A DNA stretch of 64,000 nt, from positions 4,658,001 to 4,722,000 of the forward strand of contig JALIGW010000016.1 of the NCBI GenBank assembly GCA_023053685.1, in the 5' to 3' direction. A model generated the notes under the pieces. That model made no database searches. It worked only from the letters and a program-made list of their open reading frames with translations, and was not told the origin of the DNA. The position numbers and the translations under genes were made by a program. The DNA is from Diadophis punctatus similis. Lineage: Eukaryota; Chordata; Lepidosauria; Squamata; Dipsadidae. Below, one piece after another: positions 36,801 to 50,039 of the stretch. The stretch's first letter is position 1; every line of letters starts with the position of its first letter.

Positions 36801-39800
36801 CCCGCAAAACCAGGATGCGCAGAGGATTTGGGAGGCCTGCAGAGTGCTCCTGGGGGCTGGAGAGGGCAAAAATACCCCCGTTTTTGCAAAAAAGGGCCCG
36901 TTTTTCGACTCCCAAATCCCCCACGCATCGCGTTTTTGCCCTCCCCAGCCCCCAGGAGCACTCTGCAGGCCTCTCAAACTCTGCACGCCCCATTTTTGCG
37001 AAAAATGGGCCTGTTTTTGGCAAAAATGGGATGCGGGGGCGGGGTTTCAGGAGACAAAAATGGCTGTATTTGATGTATAAGATGCACCAACATTTCCACC
37101 CTCTTTTAGGGGGGAACAGCGTCTTATACTCCAAAAAGTATGTGAGGTACGTGAGCTGTGAGGAACTCTGAAAAGGTGATTTTCTTGAATAGCTGTGGAT
37201 TTTAAGTAGAATGTCCTGAGAGCTGCTGATTGCCAAATAGAAATTGGATGATTGTTTCCTGTTCAATAAGCAAAGACTAATAATGATTTAAAAGGGCAGG
37301 TTCCAGAGAATGAGATCACTTAATGAGAAAACACTGCATAACAGCAGATTGGTGAAAAAGTTTAGGTAGGGAATCCCTAAGAAGATTTCTTTCTACATAG
37401 TTAACCATTTTTGGTTAAAATTAGAACCCGTAAATGGAATAAGAAAAAGTAGAAGCCTTCCTATTGGGGTGTCCAAAAAATTGATGAAGATGAATGTATA
37501 TGGATATGCAGTTATGACCAATAGCATACAATTGCCAAGAATTCCAATTAGCAAAAATGGAGGACAATAGAACACATCAATATGGTTACATCAGTTTAAT
37601 AAAAAATAAAGTTATATTAATTAGGTTTCCACAAAGTTACGTTTTGAGTGTACTTCCTCAATAATTGTATTAATAATTAGATGAAAGGAATGCTTACTAA
37701 GCTGCAAATGGTACAAAACTGAATGAGAGTCAATAACTCAGAAGACAAACCTTAAAATGATCTTAGCAGGTTAAAGAAATGGACTGAAGTAACGTAATGA
37801 AATTTACCATATACCTTTACAACTTTTTCAAGTAGGAAACAAAATGAAGTACTGTATATGATGGAGTAGTTGACTTAGTAATAACATTAAGTAGTTGATT
37901 GTGAGCCAAAAATATGCTAATAATGTGATGGGACTGCAAAAAAAATGTAGTTCTAGCCTGGGTTAATAGAAGAATAATTTCCAAATGATGTGCATCACTT
38001 GGAGCAAGGGTTAGGGTTCCAGTTGCCGCCATTAAGCAAATCCTACACTGTTGCAGCATCCTGTAGTCACATGATTGCCATTTTCCATCTCCTCTTGGCT
38101 TCCCCATTGGCTTTGCTTGTTAGAAGCCAGCAGTGAAGGTTGCAAATGGTGATCACTTGACTGCAGAATTCTCTGGCTGGTGTAATTGCAAGCTGTTTGC
38201 CAAGTGCCCAAATTGCAGTCATGTTACCATGGGGATACTGTGACAGCTGCAACTATGAGAAACATTGTAAGTCCCCTCGTTCAGCACTGTCATTACTCCA
38301 AATGGTAGCTGGAAAAGTGGTCACCGAACAAGGGCTGCCCTTATCATATTTCTCCTCCCTCTCCACTTCTTCAGGCTAAACACACCAAATACCTTTAACA
38401 GTTTTTCTTTCTAGTCCCTTATCATGTCTCATCTAGACGTAATCTAGGTTATTGATGTCCTTCTGAAAATATAGTGCCTGGAATTGAATCCAGTACAGTA
38501 TTCTAGGAGCGGTCTGACTAATGCAAAATGAAGAAAAGGAATGACTTCTATTGGTCTTGATTCGGTACCACTGTTGATGCAGCCGAGGATTTTGCTTATT
38601 TTACATCTGAATCGCAATGTTGGTTCATGTTCAGGTTGTGATCCACTAAGGTGCCCAGATTTTTTTTCTGCATATACACTTCAGATGTGCCCTTCTCATC
38701 CTGTACTTATGTCTTTGATTTGTCCTACCCAGATGAAGAACTTCGCATTTGTTGCTGTTAAAATTCATCTTTCAGGTGTCAAGTGTTACAACGTATTAAT
38801 GCTGTCCTCTAAAGTGTTAGCTACCTCTCCTCTATATTTTGCATTATCTGCAGAATTGATTATCATATTTTCTGACTCCTCATTCATTCAGAAGCTCGGA
38901 TATTTCCCATGATGTTTCCCTTCAGTTTGAAGCAGGGTACACTCATTGAATATGATTGTGCATCCAGTTCTGTATCCATTTAATGATAGTAAAGCCCAAT
39001 CCACATTTGTCACCTTCTCTAGTAGAATGTCATGTGAGACTTTGTTGAGTGTTTTGCTAAAACTACTCACCTGCCCTTTTACAAATCTTGTCTTTATTCT
39101 TCTAATACAGATAGTCCTCGACTTACATTTAGTGAAAGTTACAACAGCCCTGAAAAAAGTGACTTATAACTGTTTTTCATACTTGAGCATCCCTTTTTAA
39201 GAGCCGAGGTGGCGCAGTGGTTAAAGTGTAGCACTGCAGTTCAGCAGTTCAAATCTCACCGGCTCAAGGTTGACTCAGCCTTCCATCCTTCTGAGGTCGG
39301 TAAAATGAGGACCCAGATTGTTGGGGGCAATATGCTGAACTCTGTAAACCGCTTCGAGAAGGCTGTAAAGCACTATGAAACGGTATATAAGTCTAAGTGC
39401 TATTGCTATTGCTATCCCCATGGTCATATGATCAAAATACAGACGCTTGGCAATTGACTGATATTTATGATGGTTGCAGTGCCCTGGTGTGATCACCTTT
39501 TGTAGCCTTCTGACAAACAAAGTCAATGCGGAAGCAAGAGTCACTTAACAACCATGTTACTAAATTAACAACTGCAGTGATTCACTTAACAACTGTGGCA
39601 AGAAATTTCTGGTATCAGAAATAACTTTAGAAAAATATTTCTTTTTTAGAGATAGCCTGATATCTTACGTTCTATCCAGAAACATTAGTGCAAGAATGAT
39701 ACATGTGTGCAAACACACATGTTATTAGAAAAAAAAAGTTCAAAACATAACAATTTGAAATATTTTTATTAATTTAAACATTACCTTTTGGATTCTTTTT

Positions 39801-42800
39801 ATTTATTTAATCTAAAAATTCATATTTTGTACAATTTAAAATTAAATAAATAAATAAATAAATTTGTAGTTTCATTTTTCTTTATACATGTATAACTGAA
39901 AATACCTTGTGGTATAAATTATGTTATCCATATCAGCTGCATTATGTACTAAATGCAATTCTATAATTTTTTCTAATGTTTTTTACCTTTGGGTTTTGAT
40001 TTTTATCTTTCAGCTCTATAATCTATTTTGAACTTTTTTTAAAATTTTAGAAAAGCATGTAGTCTATTAATGTTAGGTATATAGCTGATTGGAAAAATCA
40101 TAAGTTTACAATAGTAACATTAACCATAATTATAGATGCCTGGTATAAGATTAATCCACCTATATACACACAAATGCTAATTACATAGATGAATATTCTT
40201 TCTACCATATCTAATATTAGCAATTTATGGGTTTGTATTAGTATTATAGGAAAAATTAAGCTGGGAACAATGGTCAGGCCAGTCTAATTTCCTTTTTGGT
40301 ACTCTATTGAACTCTATTATTTATTAATCAAATTTGCTTGAAATTTTATATCTTACAAAATATTACAAACTATACCATTATTATTGTCTCCCACAATTTA
40401 TTTAGTTCTTTCTTCAATAAACTACTTAATTTATATAATCAAACTGTGCCAGAAAATAATTTAACAATTGCTCCTAAATACTATTTTTTCCCTCTTAGGG
40501 CGCTAATGCCTCAGCCTTAGAGAAAGAAATTGGTCCAGAACAATTCCCAGTCAATGAACATTATTTTGGTTTAGTAAATGTAAGTTTCATATTTTGCTTG
40601 CTTAGAAAAAAGTGGAATTAATAATGTAAAATAAGAAAGTTGTTGAAAAATGGTTTGCCAGTACATTAAAGATTGATAGTTTTGAGAAAATAATAATAAA
40701 AGTGACTATGTTTTTTAATTAATTTTAATTAATTGAATATAATGAACAATGTTTAATGTATTTAATCTTGATACAGGTCACAAATTATTCATAACTGTAA
40801 CCCTAATTTATATGCTAAGCTAATGCTTTTCAGAACAGTATAATTTCTACCAAGTCAATTGGAGAATCCTTAAGGAAGGTAAAAATTATAATTATAGACA
40901 AATTATCTACCTATTTCAGGAACTCATTGGGTATATTTTGCTTTTGTTCATGTACAAAATATTAGTATAGTATAGTATAGTATTATACCAGCCTGCACAT
41001 GCTGGATATCAAGAATTTTAAGAAAATTCTCTATTTTTATGGTGGATTTTTCAGAATTACTTGACAAATCAATTGTAGAAATATAAAAGTATTATATAAA
41101 ATATAAGTAAAATATAACCCAGATGGCAGAAACAAGTGCATATTTGCTGGCCATTATAGTTATCCCTGATTCGTGGATTATGTTATTTATTCTTCAGAAT
41201 CCAGAAATCATAATATGTTTTCACAGATTTCTTTCTGCATGCCATTTGCTTACTTAGTCTAACTTAATTGACACTTTGTTTTCTAGTTTGGAAATACATG
41301 CTACTGTAATTCAGTTCTTCAGGCACTTTATTTTTGTCGACCATTTCGAGAGAAAGTCTTGGCATACAAGAGTCAGCCCAGAAAAAAGGAGAGTCTTCTT
41401 ACCTGCTTAGCTGATCTCTTCCATAGTATAGCCACCCAGAAGAAGAAAGTTGGAGTGATACCTCCTAAAAAGTTCATAACAAGACTACGAAAAGAAAATG
41501 GTAAAGTTTTATTTTGTCATTGTGAAGACTTTGCCTTTAACTAATTTAACTATAAAATGGGCATTTTCTCTCCATTATTCATTGATTTGTTCCCAGTATT
41601 CTTACTTGGACTGCTCTTCAAAATCCAAACCTTTAAAATTTTGTCATAAAAGTCCTATTGTTTTCTTTCTAAGTCCAATCTTCCTTACAACACATTTATT
41701 TTAAACAAATAAGATAGTGCTTGATAGCATGTGATTGAAGAAAGGTTGAAAATGCCTGAAGACACAGTTTCAGTAAAATAGCAGTCAGTAAAATTTTGAT
41801 AAGACTACAAAATAATTGAATTTGATTAGCACAACTAATATAATAAAAACATTCTGGTAAACAAAACCAGTCTTAACTTGGTGTCTAAATGGTAACACAG
41901 AAGATGACATGTTGAAAATCCCTAAGGAAGCCAAAGTTGTTATGATTACTGTAAACACCAATGTTTTGAATAGAGTTTAGACATGGATTTGTAGATACTG
42001 AAGATTTTTCCTATTAGTAAAATGCGATCACAATAGGTCTCTCAATAACTTATTGAAAATAATTACTCCCAGATATAGGTTGCTCTCTCCCTTACTCAAG
42101 AATTCACAGCTAGCACATTAGACTAGGTACTTTATCCAATACAAGTGAGACACTATCATCCACAACAATGGGATAATTCATTCAAAGAATGTCCGTTATC
42201 TAATAATTCCAGGCACCTATTCAGTTTATTCTAACTGAAATGAAAATGACGTGAAACTCTGTTTTTAGCTTGCCGATCTCCAGATGACCTTTCCCCCAGC
42301 TTCACACAAATATTAAGCAGGAGGAAAAAAATGAAACGATTTGTTGCCAATAACAGAAGCATAAATTCTCCAACTTCTAAAAATAAGTCTACAACTGGAA
42401 TTGAACATTTGTAAAGCTGATTCAGAAAGATACCATGCTTATTTATTTTATACATTTGCAACTTTCTCCTTTAGTGAAATTTTTCAGTTCTGCTAGGATG
42501 CAAACTTTTTTTTTTACAAGTGACCAGATGGAGACCTATTTATCTCTTTGGTTTATTGTTGCTCCTCAAATACAATTGCATTGTGAAGATGTTTTGCATG
42601 GAATAAGGAACTCATGACTATTTCATTTGACCAACCTTTGAACAAATCATTTATATCTGGGGGTACACCTTCTGTTTATTCCTAAAGGATACCATTTTAT
42701 TTATTTGATTCAATGTCTGCTTAGTTAAGACAAGCCCATAGGTGAATTACAGATGTAATTATTAAGCAGTTGTGAGGAGCAAAACATCAAGCAATTACTG

Positions 42801-45800
42801 AAAAAAAATTACTATTCTCATAGGCTATTCCCATAGGCATTGGGGCTGTGCATTGTTTTGGATTGGCTTCTAGAAAGTCCTTTGAGCACTCAATCCAAGA
42901 AAGCATCTATCTGTAGCTCTTTAAAGCAGCCACATCTTTTCCCAGCATCATATTAAATAATAGATTATATCTACTATTGGGTGGAAGCAGGCTTGCGTAC
43001 TGCAGAGATCTTTTTTTTGTTGTTTGAAAAATATTCTCAGCCTTCTTCAATATACTCCTAGAAAGACGCCAGGGATAAAAAGGAACACCCCTCCCACATT
43101 TTTGAAAGTTTAAGTATATATAGAACCAAGTTCCAATAACACTCCTGAAATAATATAAAGTATTGGAGTCCAGAATATATGTTCCATCCTGTTGCAGTTG
43201 GTTTTAGGGTGTTTTGGATCACCCTAAATGTATGAAGTAAAGTTGGGAAACTGAAGTTGGAATGTTGAACAAAATTCAATCTCAAAGCTTAGGTAGCTCA
43301 ACTCTCTGCTTTATATGAGAGTTCTATGGTAGAGAAAGTTGGTTAGGCAGCATGTGTGTAATGGCTTTCTGACATTGTTTGTTCCCAGCAATTGCTTTTT
43401 AAATGTATTTACAGTATCTATCCAAGAAGTAGATTAAACGTATCAATTTTTTTTGTAGAGCTGTTTGACAATTATATGCAGCAAGATGCACATGAATTTT
43501 TGAACTATTTGCTGAATACAGTGGCAGATATTTTGCAAGAGGAGAAAAAACAGGAGAAACAGAATGGTCGTCTACCTAATGGCAGCATCGACAGCGAAAA
43601 CAATAATTCCCCAGATCCAACATGGGTTCATGAAATCTTCCAGGGAACATTAACCAATGAAACAAGATGTCTCACCTGTGAAACTGTAAGCATCTTCTAC
43701 AAATCTGTCTTCATTTTCAGTATTTATTTATCAAATTTCGAAACTGGCCATCTCCCTTGCAGAGGGACTCTGGGTGATGTACAAATAAAATGTTAAAACA
43801 TAAAAACAGTATATAAAATTTAAAAAGCGCCAAGGCTGATTAAAATTCAATGATAAAAATTAATTAAAAGGGCGAGAGGGCTTTCGGGATGCTTAACCAG
43901 CCCCATGGTTATGTATTCCTCTGTGCACCCAAAGCAAGGCCTCAGAGCCATATTTTCACAACCTTCCAAAAGGCCAAGAGAGACGAGGCCTGCCTGACCG
44001 CTGGGCAGGGAGAATGTTCCAGAGGCAACAGGAGACAAGTCTCTATATAAAAACAAAATACTGTTTTTTTGGCAGTGGATCAAAAGCTGAGTATAAAATA
44101 TTGATATGAATTTGAGTTGTGTGTGATTTCAATAAACTTTTTTTCATAGCCTGACTTAATAGAATTGAACCACAGATGTTTATTTGTGTGCAAGGACTTT
44201 TTTATAGTAATCTAAAATTTTAATATTAAAAAAAGTTAGGTAACAGATGACAGTTAGAAAAAGTGAGTATGGACATATTATTCCTTATGGGAAATATTGT
44301 TTGGTACTCATTGTTTTTTGTACTTATCGCGCCTCCCAGAACCGATAAGTACCAAGACACCACTGTATTGTCAAGAGAAGTGAATCAGTTTCTTTCAGTG
44401 TAAAAGGATAAATCAAGAGAAGATCCCTGAAATTATTTGGAATTTACTATGCTTTTAATAGTGGAATATTAACAAATGGAGAGATGAAAATAATAGCATT
44501 CTTTCTCTAAGAAGAGTGAATTTTGTTAAAAGTTTGATTACCATTATTAATTACCATTATTGCTTTAAGCTAGTTCATCTATTTTTAGTTTAAGGTCTTT
44601 CAAAAAGATACATAAATGAATAATTATACAATTATTTTTAACATGCAGATAAGCAGCAAAGATGAAGATTTTTTAGATCTTTCTGTTGATGTAGAACAAA
44701 ACACTTCAATCACACATTGTTTAAGGTACGAGCAATAACTTATCTCTGATTCTGTCCTCATAAGCATATACATTTATTTAAGATTAGACCACTTTAAGAT
44801 TAATAGACTTCATAACACTTTTTATATTCTTCCTTAATTGAACTCGAACACTTACCTACTTAGTGCATATGTTTCAAATATGCCAAGTACAGTTCAGTAT
44901 GAAAAATATTTCAGTGAGTAATTCATAGTTGTTGGACTTTAAATATAATGTATTCAAAAATTGATTTTTTTACTTTCTCATTTTAGGGGTTTTAGCAACA
45001 CAGAAACCTTGTGCAGTGAATATAAATATTACTGTGAAGAATGTCGCAGTAAACAGGAAGCACACAAAAGGTACTATATGCATTTATTTTGAGTGTTAGT
45101 AATATATATGTATATAAATTAACTGCATATTTTGAGTTTTTGCATTATGTAATTGCCTTGTTTAAACTTTCAGCAAATGGTAATATTGAGATAAATTGAT
45201 AACAATTCTATTAATTTTTTATAACTTTGCAGACAGGTAGCAAAATAGACTTTAAAATCTAATTAAATATGGTGATCAGTTTAATTTTGTTTCAGAATGA
45301 AAGTAAAAAAGCTGCCTATGATTCTTGCTCTCCATCTGAAAAGATTTAAATACATGGACCAGCTACATCGATATACAAAACTCTCCTATAGGGTAGTATT
45401 TCCTTTAGAACTTCGGCTGTTTAATACGTCTGGTGATGCCACAAATCCTGACAGAATGTATGATCTTGTGGCAGTGGTAGTTCACTGTGGAAGGTAATAA
45501 AATATATTACAATCTGTTTTTGTTGACTTATTGGAAAATAGTGCTATGTATATATGCTAAAAGTCCTAAGCATAAAGTTTGAAATTTATTACATATGTAA
45601 AGTGACATTAGTGCTAGGTTTATCAATGAGATGAGGAAATGCATCCATGTAACGTATCCTCTTAACTCACGCCTTGTTCTTATCTGAGTGATACAGATTT
45701 ATTCACCATATGGGTTGGGCATTATGGAATGCCGATGTATTACATAGGTCAGTGATGGCGAACCTTTTTTTCCTCGGGTGCCGAAATAGTGCATGTGCGC

Positions 45801-48143
45801 GCTATCGCACACACGTGCGTGCCCACACCCATAATTCAAAGCCCCCCACTCACCCCACCCCACCCCGTGCATGTGTGCGTGAACCCCCCACTCCCCCATT
45901 TCCCAACTTCCAGTGGGCCAGGTAGACCCATTTTTCGCCCTCCCCAGGCTCCAGAGGCTTTCTTGGAGCTTGGGGAGGGCAAAAACGGCCCCCCAGGCAC
46001 CCCAGAGGCCCTCTGGAGGCCAAAATCACCCTCCCAGAGCCTCTGCGCGAGCCAAAAATCAGCTGGCGGGCACATGCATGCATGCTGGAGCTGAGCTAGG
46101 GCAATGGCTCGCGTGCTGGCAGATATGGCTCCGCGTGCCACTTGTGGCACCCGTGCCATAGGTTCGCCATCACTGACATAGGTGGTTGCCTATGATATAG
46201 CAACCATTGTATTTCTTCTTCAAAAATTTTCTCTTCAAAGTAATAGTAAGTAGTCATGCTGTTAAGGTAGAGTAGAGCAGCATTTTTATATAATAGTCCT
46301 CACTTAACAACACACATCTCTTCTCCCCATCTCTGCCCTTTTGGCTGTCCTGCTCTGTGCTACCTCCAGTGCCCTATGTTCTCTGCCCTCACTGTCCTGG
46401 ATTACAATACCCCTGCCGCCCTCATCGCTCTTTGGTTCTCCCTGCCTCCTCATCATCTTGCACTCTGCCACCTCATACACTGCTTCGCCTGCCACTGTGT
46501 GCAACACTCCCCCTGCTGCCCACCTCTCCCTGTATCTGTGGCCTCTCCTGCCCCCAGCTGACCTTCATTGTGTTCTTCCTCCTATTGCTAATGAGATGCA
46601 TTCAGCCTGGCCTGTCATGAGCAAGGCAGCTGCGTAGGGCCTTCCCGAGGCCTTGCGTGGCCTGCAGCCACCTCGCAAAAAGCCAAGCCTGGTGCAACTC
46701 GGCAACTGAAGGAAAGAGAAGGTGAAGGTCAACTGGAGGTGGTAGAGTGCGGGATGGTCCAGAGGATGGACATGGGAAGGGGAAGTTAAAATGGAGGTGA
46801 GTGTAGCAGGGCAAGAGAAGCATGAGCTTCTCCTCTAATAATGTTCAATCCTGGACTAATTATCACAACCATCATGACTGAAACTGCACTAAATGTTACT
46901 TTTAACAGCCTCATAACCTCTTAACATACGAGTGCCATTGCAGGACAAAAGTTGTATCTTTCAGTTTTTTAATAATCTCATAAATATTAGTAGATAATTT
47001 TAATTCTCTATTTCAAGGGCTTTTATGAGTGATCCTTTTAATTGCCTTCATTTGAGTATCACTTTTTGTCTGAAAGTTGCATTTTAAAGGATATTAACAC
47101 TCATTTTTTGGATGTATAATTTTCTATACCTTCCATAACAGGAAAATTATTTGTTGTTACTTCTTTCTTTATTCATTAAACTTTTATGCAGCCCATCTAA
47201 CCTATAAGGTAATTCTGGGTAGCTTATAAATTACAAGATAAGTAAAAATAATAATAATAAAGATATTAAAACATTAAAACTATACAGATTATGATTTTAA
47301 AACCATATTGGAACCAGAATCAAGAGATGGACGGGGATAAGATCTTCTTACCCTGTCAGCCATCTCCAGTGGTGAGCGTCCCCCTTGGGGCCCAGGCCAA
47401 CCAGCAAAGGCAAGTTTTGATACCCTTCCGGAAGTCTAAACGGGTGGGAACCGTTTTTACCTCCAGTGGTAGAATGTTCCACCAGGATGGAGCCACATTT
47501 TTTTCTTCAGTAAAATCTTCCATAAAGATTATATTGGGTTTTTTTTTTTTTAAGAAAAAAGCTGTATAGCTAACCAAAGATTCTCTGTAGTATCATTTTA
47601 TGTAATCCCTCCACCCCACATAATATTGAATTTGAAGATGACATAGCATTAATTGCTTTCTTTTCACAGTGGGCCTAACAGAGGACACTATATTGCTATT
47701 GTAAAGAGTCATGATTTTTGGCTGCTCTTTGATGATGACATTGTAGAGGTAAGAATTGTTATGATTCATTGCTTGTAAAATGTATTCATTAAACTTATGG
47801 TTTTGCTATTTGGTTTTTAGATGATCAAAACCAGAAATATTTGGAAGCAACTTAATTTGTTTCTCTTGATATAGATCTGTTATTTACAAAAAAAGATAAT
47901 TATACATGTTTTTCTCAGTAAATATCTCTGTTGCTGCAAGTGACAAATTATTTTTAATATGCTGGCGCTAGAGTCATAGTTTTGCTACAAAATTACAAAT
48001 TATTGTTTTTGAGAAATGAATACACCTCTATTTGTTTTCAGAAAATAGATGCCCAAGCTATTGAAGATTTCTACGGGTTGACATCAGACATTTCAAAAAA
48101 CTCAGAATCTGGTTATATTCTCTTCTATCAGTCCCGGGACTGA
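33669..48143 (+). CDS. USP12: Ubiquitin carboxyl-terminal hydrolase 12, nine coding exons
   Basis: Exons 33669-33716, 40499-40579, 41287-41500, 43459-43685, 44649-44725, 44987-45070, 45296-45493, 47670-47748, 48042-48143; 1110 nt, 369 aa, all introns GT-AG. The USP fold is complete: Cys box NFGNTCYC with catalytic Cys48, [12 protein letters not shown], zinc-binding CLTC (185/188) and CEEC (232/235), [10 protein letters not shown], and the His box GPNRGHYIA with His316. It continues WLLFDDDIV with Asp331/332 and ends [10 protein letters not shown]. It cleaves ubiquitin from substrates and in other vertebrates needs WDR48/UAF1 and WDR20 for activity. It is one residue shorter than human (370), lacking the Thr of NNNSTPDP. 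An overlapping uORF precedes the start. Intron 1 (6.8 kb) and intron 7 (2.2 kb) carry MITEs and LINE fragments. Confidence 0.97.
33872..35022. other. USP12 intron 1, 5' part
   Basis: Falls from GC-rich to AT-rich. G-runs occur at 33870-33882 and 34213-34225. No other feature recognised. Confidence 0.5.
35031..36225. mobile_element. hAT-type element, 1195 bp, in USP12 intron 1
   Basis: CAGGGGTCGGCAACCT and GGGTTGCCGACCCCTG form inverted ends, flanked by exact 8-bp copies of CCCTAGAG (35023-35030, 36226-36233). Inside are a CT-rich microsatellite (35220-35365) and GC-rich arms that are complementary to each other. No transposase frame is recognisable. Confidence 0.9.
35221..35365. repeat. CT-rich simple repeat
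   Basis: TCTCCCTCTC-type low-complexity pyrimidine tract inside the hAT element. The Leu/Ser/Pro frame over it is not a gene. Confidence 0.85.
36234..36647. other. USP12 intron 1, unique-looking
   Basis: AT-rich; no feature recognised between the two mobile elements. Confidence 0.4.
36648..37140. mobile_element. TA-flanked MITE in USP12 intron 1
   Basis: TACTGTATTTTTCGGACTAT on the left and CTTATACTCCAAAAAGTA on the right resemble 23521-23950. The interior holds facing copies of CAGGCCTCCCAAA and CCCAGGAGCACTCTGCAGGC blocks that can pair. Both strands are open over long stretches for that reason. Confidence 0.7.
37141..37990. other. USP12 intron 1, nothing recognised
   Basis: AT-rich intronic sequence. 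Confidence 0.4.
37991..38290 (-). mobile_element. Degraded GTAGTCCTCGACTTA-family MITE
   Basis: Words in reverse order: TTCCCCATTGGCTTTGCTTG, GAAGGTTGCAAATGGTGATC, ATGTTACCATGGGGATACTG. No intact ends. Confidence 0.5.
38370..39090 (-). mobile_element. Degraded CR1-type LINE, 3' region
   Basis: The plus-strand text has the feel of an antisense CR1 3' end: GCCTGGAATTGAATCCAGTA, TTCTAGGAGCGGTCTGACTA, CTACCCAGATGAAGAACTTC. It is too decayed for a reading frame. The call rests on recalled family patterns. Confidence 0.45.
39108..39604 (+). mobile_element. TA-flanked MITE split by a SINE
   Basis: Left part (39108-39199) begins CAGATAGTCCTCGACTTA after TA. The right part (39418-39604) continues the family sequence from CATGGTCATATGATC to TTAACAACTGTGGCAAG. 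The SINE at 39200-39417 sits in between, so the MITE is older than the SINE. The right end is truncated. Confidence 0.7.
39200..39417 (+). mobile_element. tRNA-derived SINE with GCTATT tail
   Basis: Forward copy: GAGCCGAGGTGGCGCAGTGG head, GTTCAAATCTCACCGG B-box region, CCCAGATTGTTGGGGGCAAT body, GTGCTATTGCTATTGCTAT tail. ATCCC at both borders may be a short target duplication. Confidence 0.9.
39605..40498. other. End of USP12 intron 1
   Basis: AT-rich with an (AAAT)n run at 39840-39863. A normal pyrimidine tract precedes the exon 2 acceptor. Confidence 0.5.
41501..43458. other. USP12 intron 3
   Basis: About 2 kb, AT-rich; no gene, RNA or confident repeat recognised. Confidence 0.45.
43725..44060 (-). 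mobile_element. L2/CR1-type LINE 3' end in USP12 intron 4
   Basis: Plus-strand view CTTGCAGAGGGACTCTGGGT, then AAAACATAAAAACAG, AATGTTCCAGAGGCAAC: the same 3' UTR and RT-end pattern as 820-1615 but more decayed. Confidence 0.65.
45750..46175. mobile_element. hAT-type MITE in USP12 intron 7
   Basis: CAGTGATGGCGAACCT and AGGTTCGCCATCACTG are perfect 16-bp inverted ends flanked by exact ACATAGGT copies (45742-45749, 46176-46183). The GC-rich interior folds back on itself. Same terminal family as 58649, 63004 and 63731. Confidence 0.95.
46184..47170. other. USP12 intron 7, middle
   Basis: A CT/GC-richer block at 46310-46830 (CCTCC/CTGCC words) is of unknown origin. No start, splice or domain evidence supports the frames in it. 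Confidence 0.4.
47171..47520 (-). mobile_element. L2/CR1-type LINE 3' end in USP12 intron 7
   Basis: Antisense: ATGCAGCCCATCTAACCTAT, CTTCCGGAAGTCTAAACGGG and AGAATGTTCCACCAGGATGG. On the minus strand this decodes to [16 protein letters not shown] and similar RT-end fragments. Confidence 0.65.
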
Positions 48144-49476
48144 ATGTGTCTAGGCAAAAAGTTACTTCCTGCCTCACTCTTCTGGATAACATGAAAACGA
48201 CTTCATTAGAAGACAGTAAAAGCAGAGACAAAAGAACGCTAATGCGGTTTGCGCTGCGGTAAACCCAGGTATTCAGAGAGGCTTTCGAAAATCTTCATAT
48301 TGTGCTCCATGAATTTGCTCAGGGGTCATGAGGACAAGGCTGATGCATCACAAATGCACTGGAGAAACAGATCGGCTACTCTTATAAGAATTTCCCATCA
48401 AGCAAGTTGTATCTAACAGACTTGATCAAAAGTCCAATTTTGTGGATATATTTTCATAATCTTTGGCATCTTTGATTTCTTGTCAGTGTTGCATCGAATG
48501 CAAGTGCAACAAAGCAATATAAATTTGGCACATTAATTTATTTGGTATTACTAAAAGTGCACATGATGCTTGATCTTGATTTTAGCTATATTCAGTTTCT
48601 AGATTTTTTTGCACACATAAAGAGAGAATTAGCCTAACAATTGCTTTCTTGGCCAGAATAAATTTATAGCATATGGTTTTGTGACTGGAACCAAGAAGTC
48701 AAATGTGTTTTGCTTCTTGTAAGAAGCTTACATTACAGTAATAAGTACCTTTATGGGAACAGTTTTGAGTTTTAAACTTTCTATGGGGGAAGAACTTGAT
48801 TTATGATTATAATTTTATTTTTATTTATGTGTTACTGCAACTTCTAGAGTTTCTGTGTTTTATATTTCCACAATTTTTGGAACCTAGATTTGTATATTAG
48901 ATTTTATTGGATTTAAATACTCTTTTACATTGTTCATCTACAAGATTTCTCAGAAAATATACTTTCAAAGCCTAAACTAAGCAGGGGAAAGTATGGAATT
49001 TGCTTCTTTAATAAGGAGCCAGTGTCTCTTGCTGTATGTTTCATGTGTGTTATTTAAAGAATTTCAAATGTCTCTGATGGTGTAAAACAGATTTTCTGTT
49101 TTATCATTGCTAAGATGGTATAGGTAGTCTACTGTACCAGTTTTTCTTTTCTAAGTCTTCTAAACACTCTGACTGCAATATAGGCCAGGATTGCCCAGGC
49201 TTAATAGAACCAGGATGGCAAATATGTAATTTTGGTCTTCATTGTAGCGTTAATTAAAATGTAAAATAGCTTCAGGATATCTCAGTTTCTGTGAATGCAA
49301 TGGGTATGGATAGTTGAAAACTCCCAAAAGTCTTGTGAAGTTTTTACCACTAACATTTTAAAATTAAGAAAAAGAATATTCTAAATTTGGTTATTTTGAT
49401 CCTGAAAGCAAGGGATCTCTACATCATTGTTATGTTGTCTGAGTGACAGTGGCTGAATGTAATTTGATGAAATAAA
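48144..49476 (+). other. USP12: USP12 3' untranslated region (inferred)
   Basis: AT-rich, repeat-free sequence directly after the stop, ending at an AATAAA at 49471. The absence of mobile elements over 1.3 kb, unlike the flanks, fits a retained 3' UTR. An earlier AATAAA lies at about 48656. Confidence 0.55.
49471..49476 (+). terminator. USP12: Candidate polyadenylation signal of USP12
   Basis: AATAAA 1.33 kb past the stop codon, followed by T-rich DNA. An alternative earlier signal exists near 48656. Confidence 0.45.
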
Positions 49477-50039
49477 GCTAAATGCATATTTCCAGTTAGA
49501 TCAATTGTGCCTTCATATTTTGGCACTCCTTCCTTTTCATCATAGTTTTGTTTTGCTGGCAGTGTTAGTATGAAACTGTTTTTGTCTGCTGCTATAATTA
49601 ACGCATTCAGTTTACCTATACAATTTAGCTCAGGAATTTAACATCATCAAACTGAACAGATTTTTAATGTAGGTTGTCTTATTTAACTAATGTGAAAAAA
49701 ATCATGTTAAATTGTAAAGATTTTTTATTAAAACATGTAAAGCTTTGTTTCATTTATTCTATCATCTTGCTGGGGGGTGGGAATTCCACTATTACAAAGA
49801 CTTCTGTAAGAACTCTTGAGAATGAATATTCATTTTTAAAAGTAATTTATATAAAAGTACATATTGTTTGGACTATTTATGGATGTTATGACTGCATAAA
49901 ACTTGAATTCGGGATTACTGTCTTTTTCTGGTTGAGAACATCAGTATAATTTATTGCTTTCTACATATTTTGGAATATAACAACTATCATCCCTAAATAT
50001 TGGCCATACTGTGGAGTTGTGTTGTTGTTTTTGTTAGCA
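49477..50039. other. Downstream flank of USP12
   Basis: AT-rich; could still be 3' UTR if a later poly-A site is used. No gene recognised. Confidence 0.4.

Noticed and set aside
41359..41544. Separate small gene in USP12 intron
   Set aside because: It is USP12 exon 3 read from an internal Met and through the donor at 41501.
46304..46637. Overlapping frames in USP12 intron 7
   Set aside because: Intronic low-complexity CT-rich DNA, no domain or splice support, frames on both strands.
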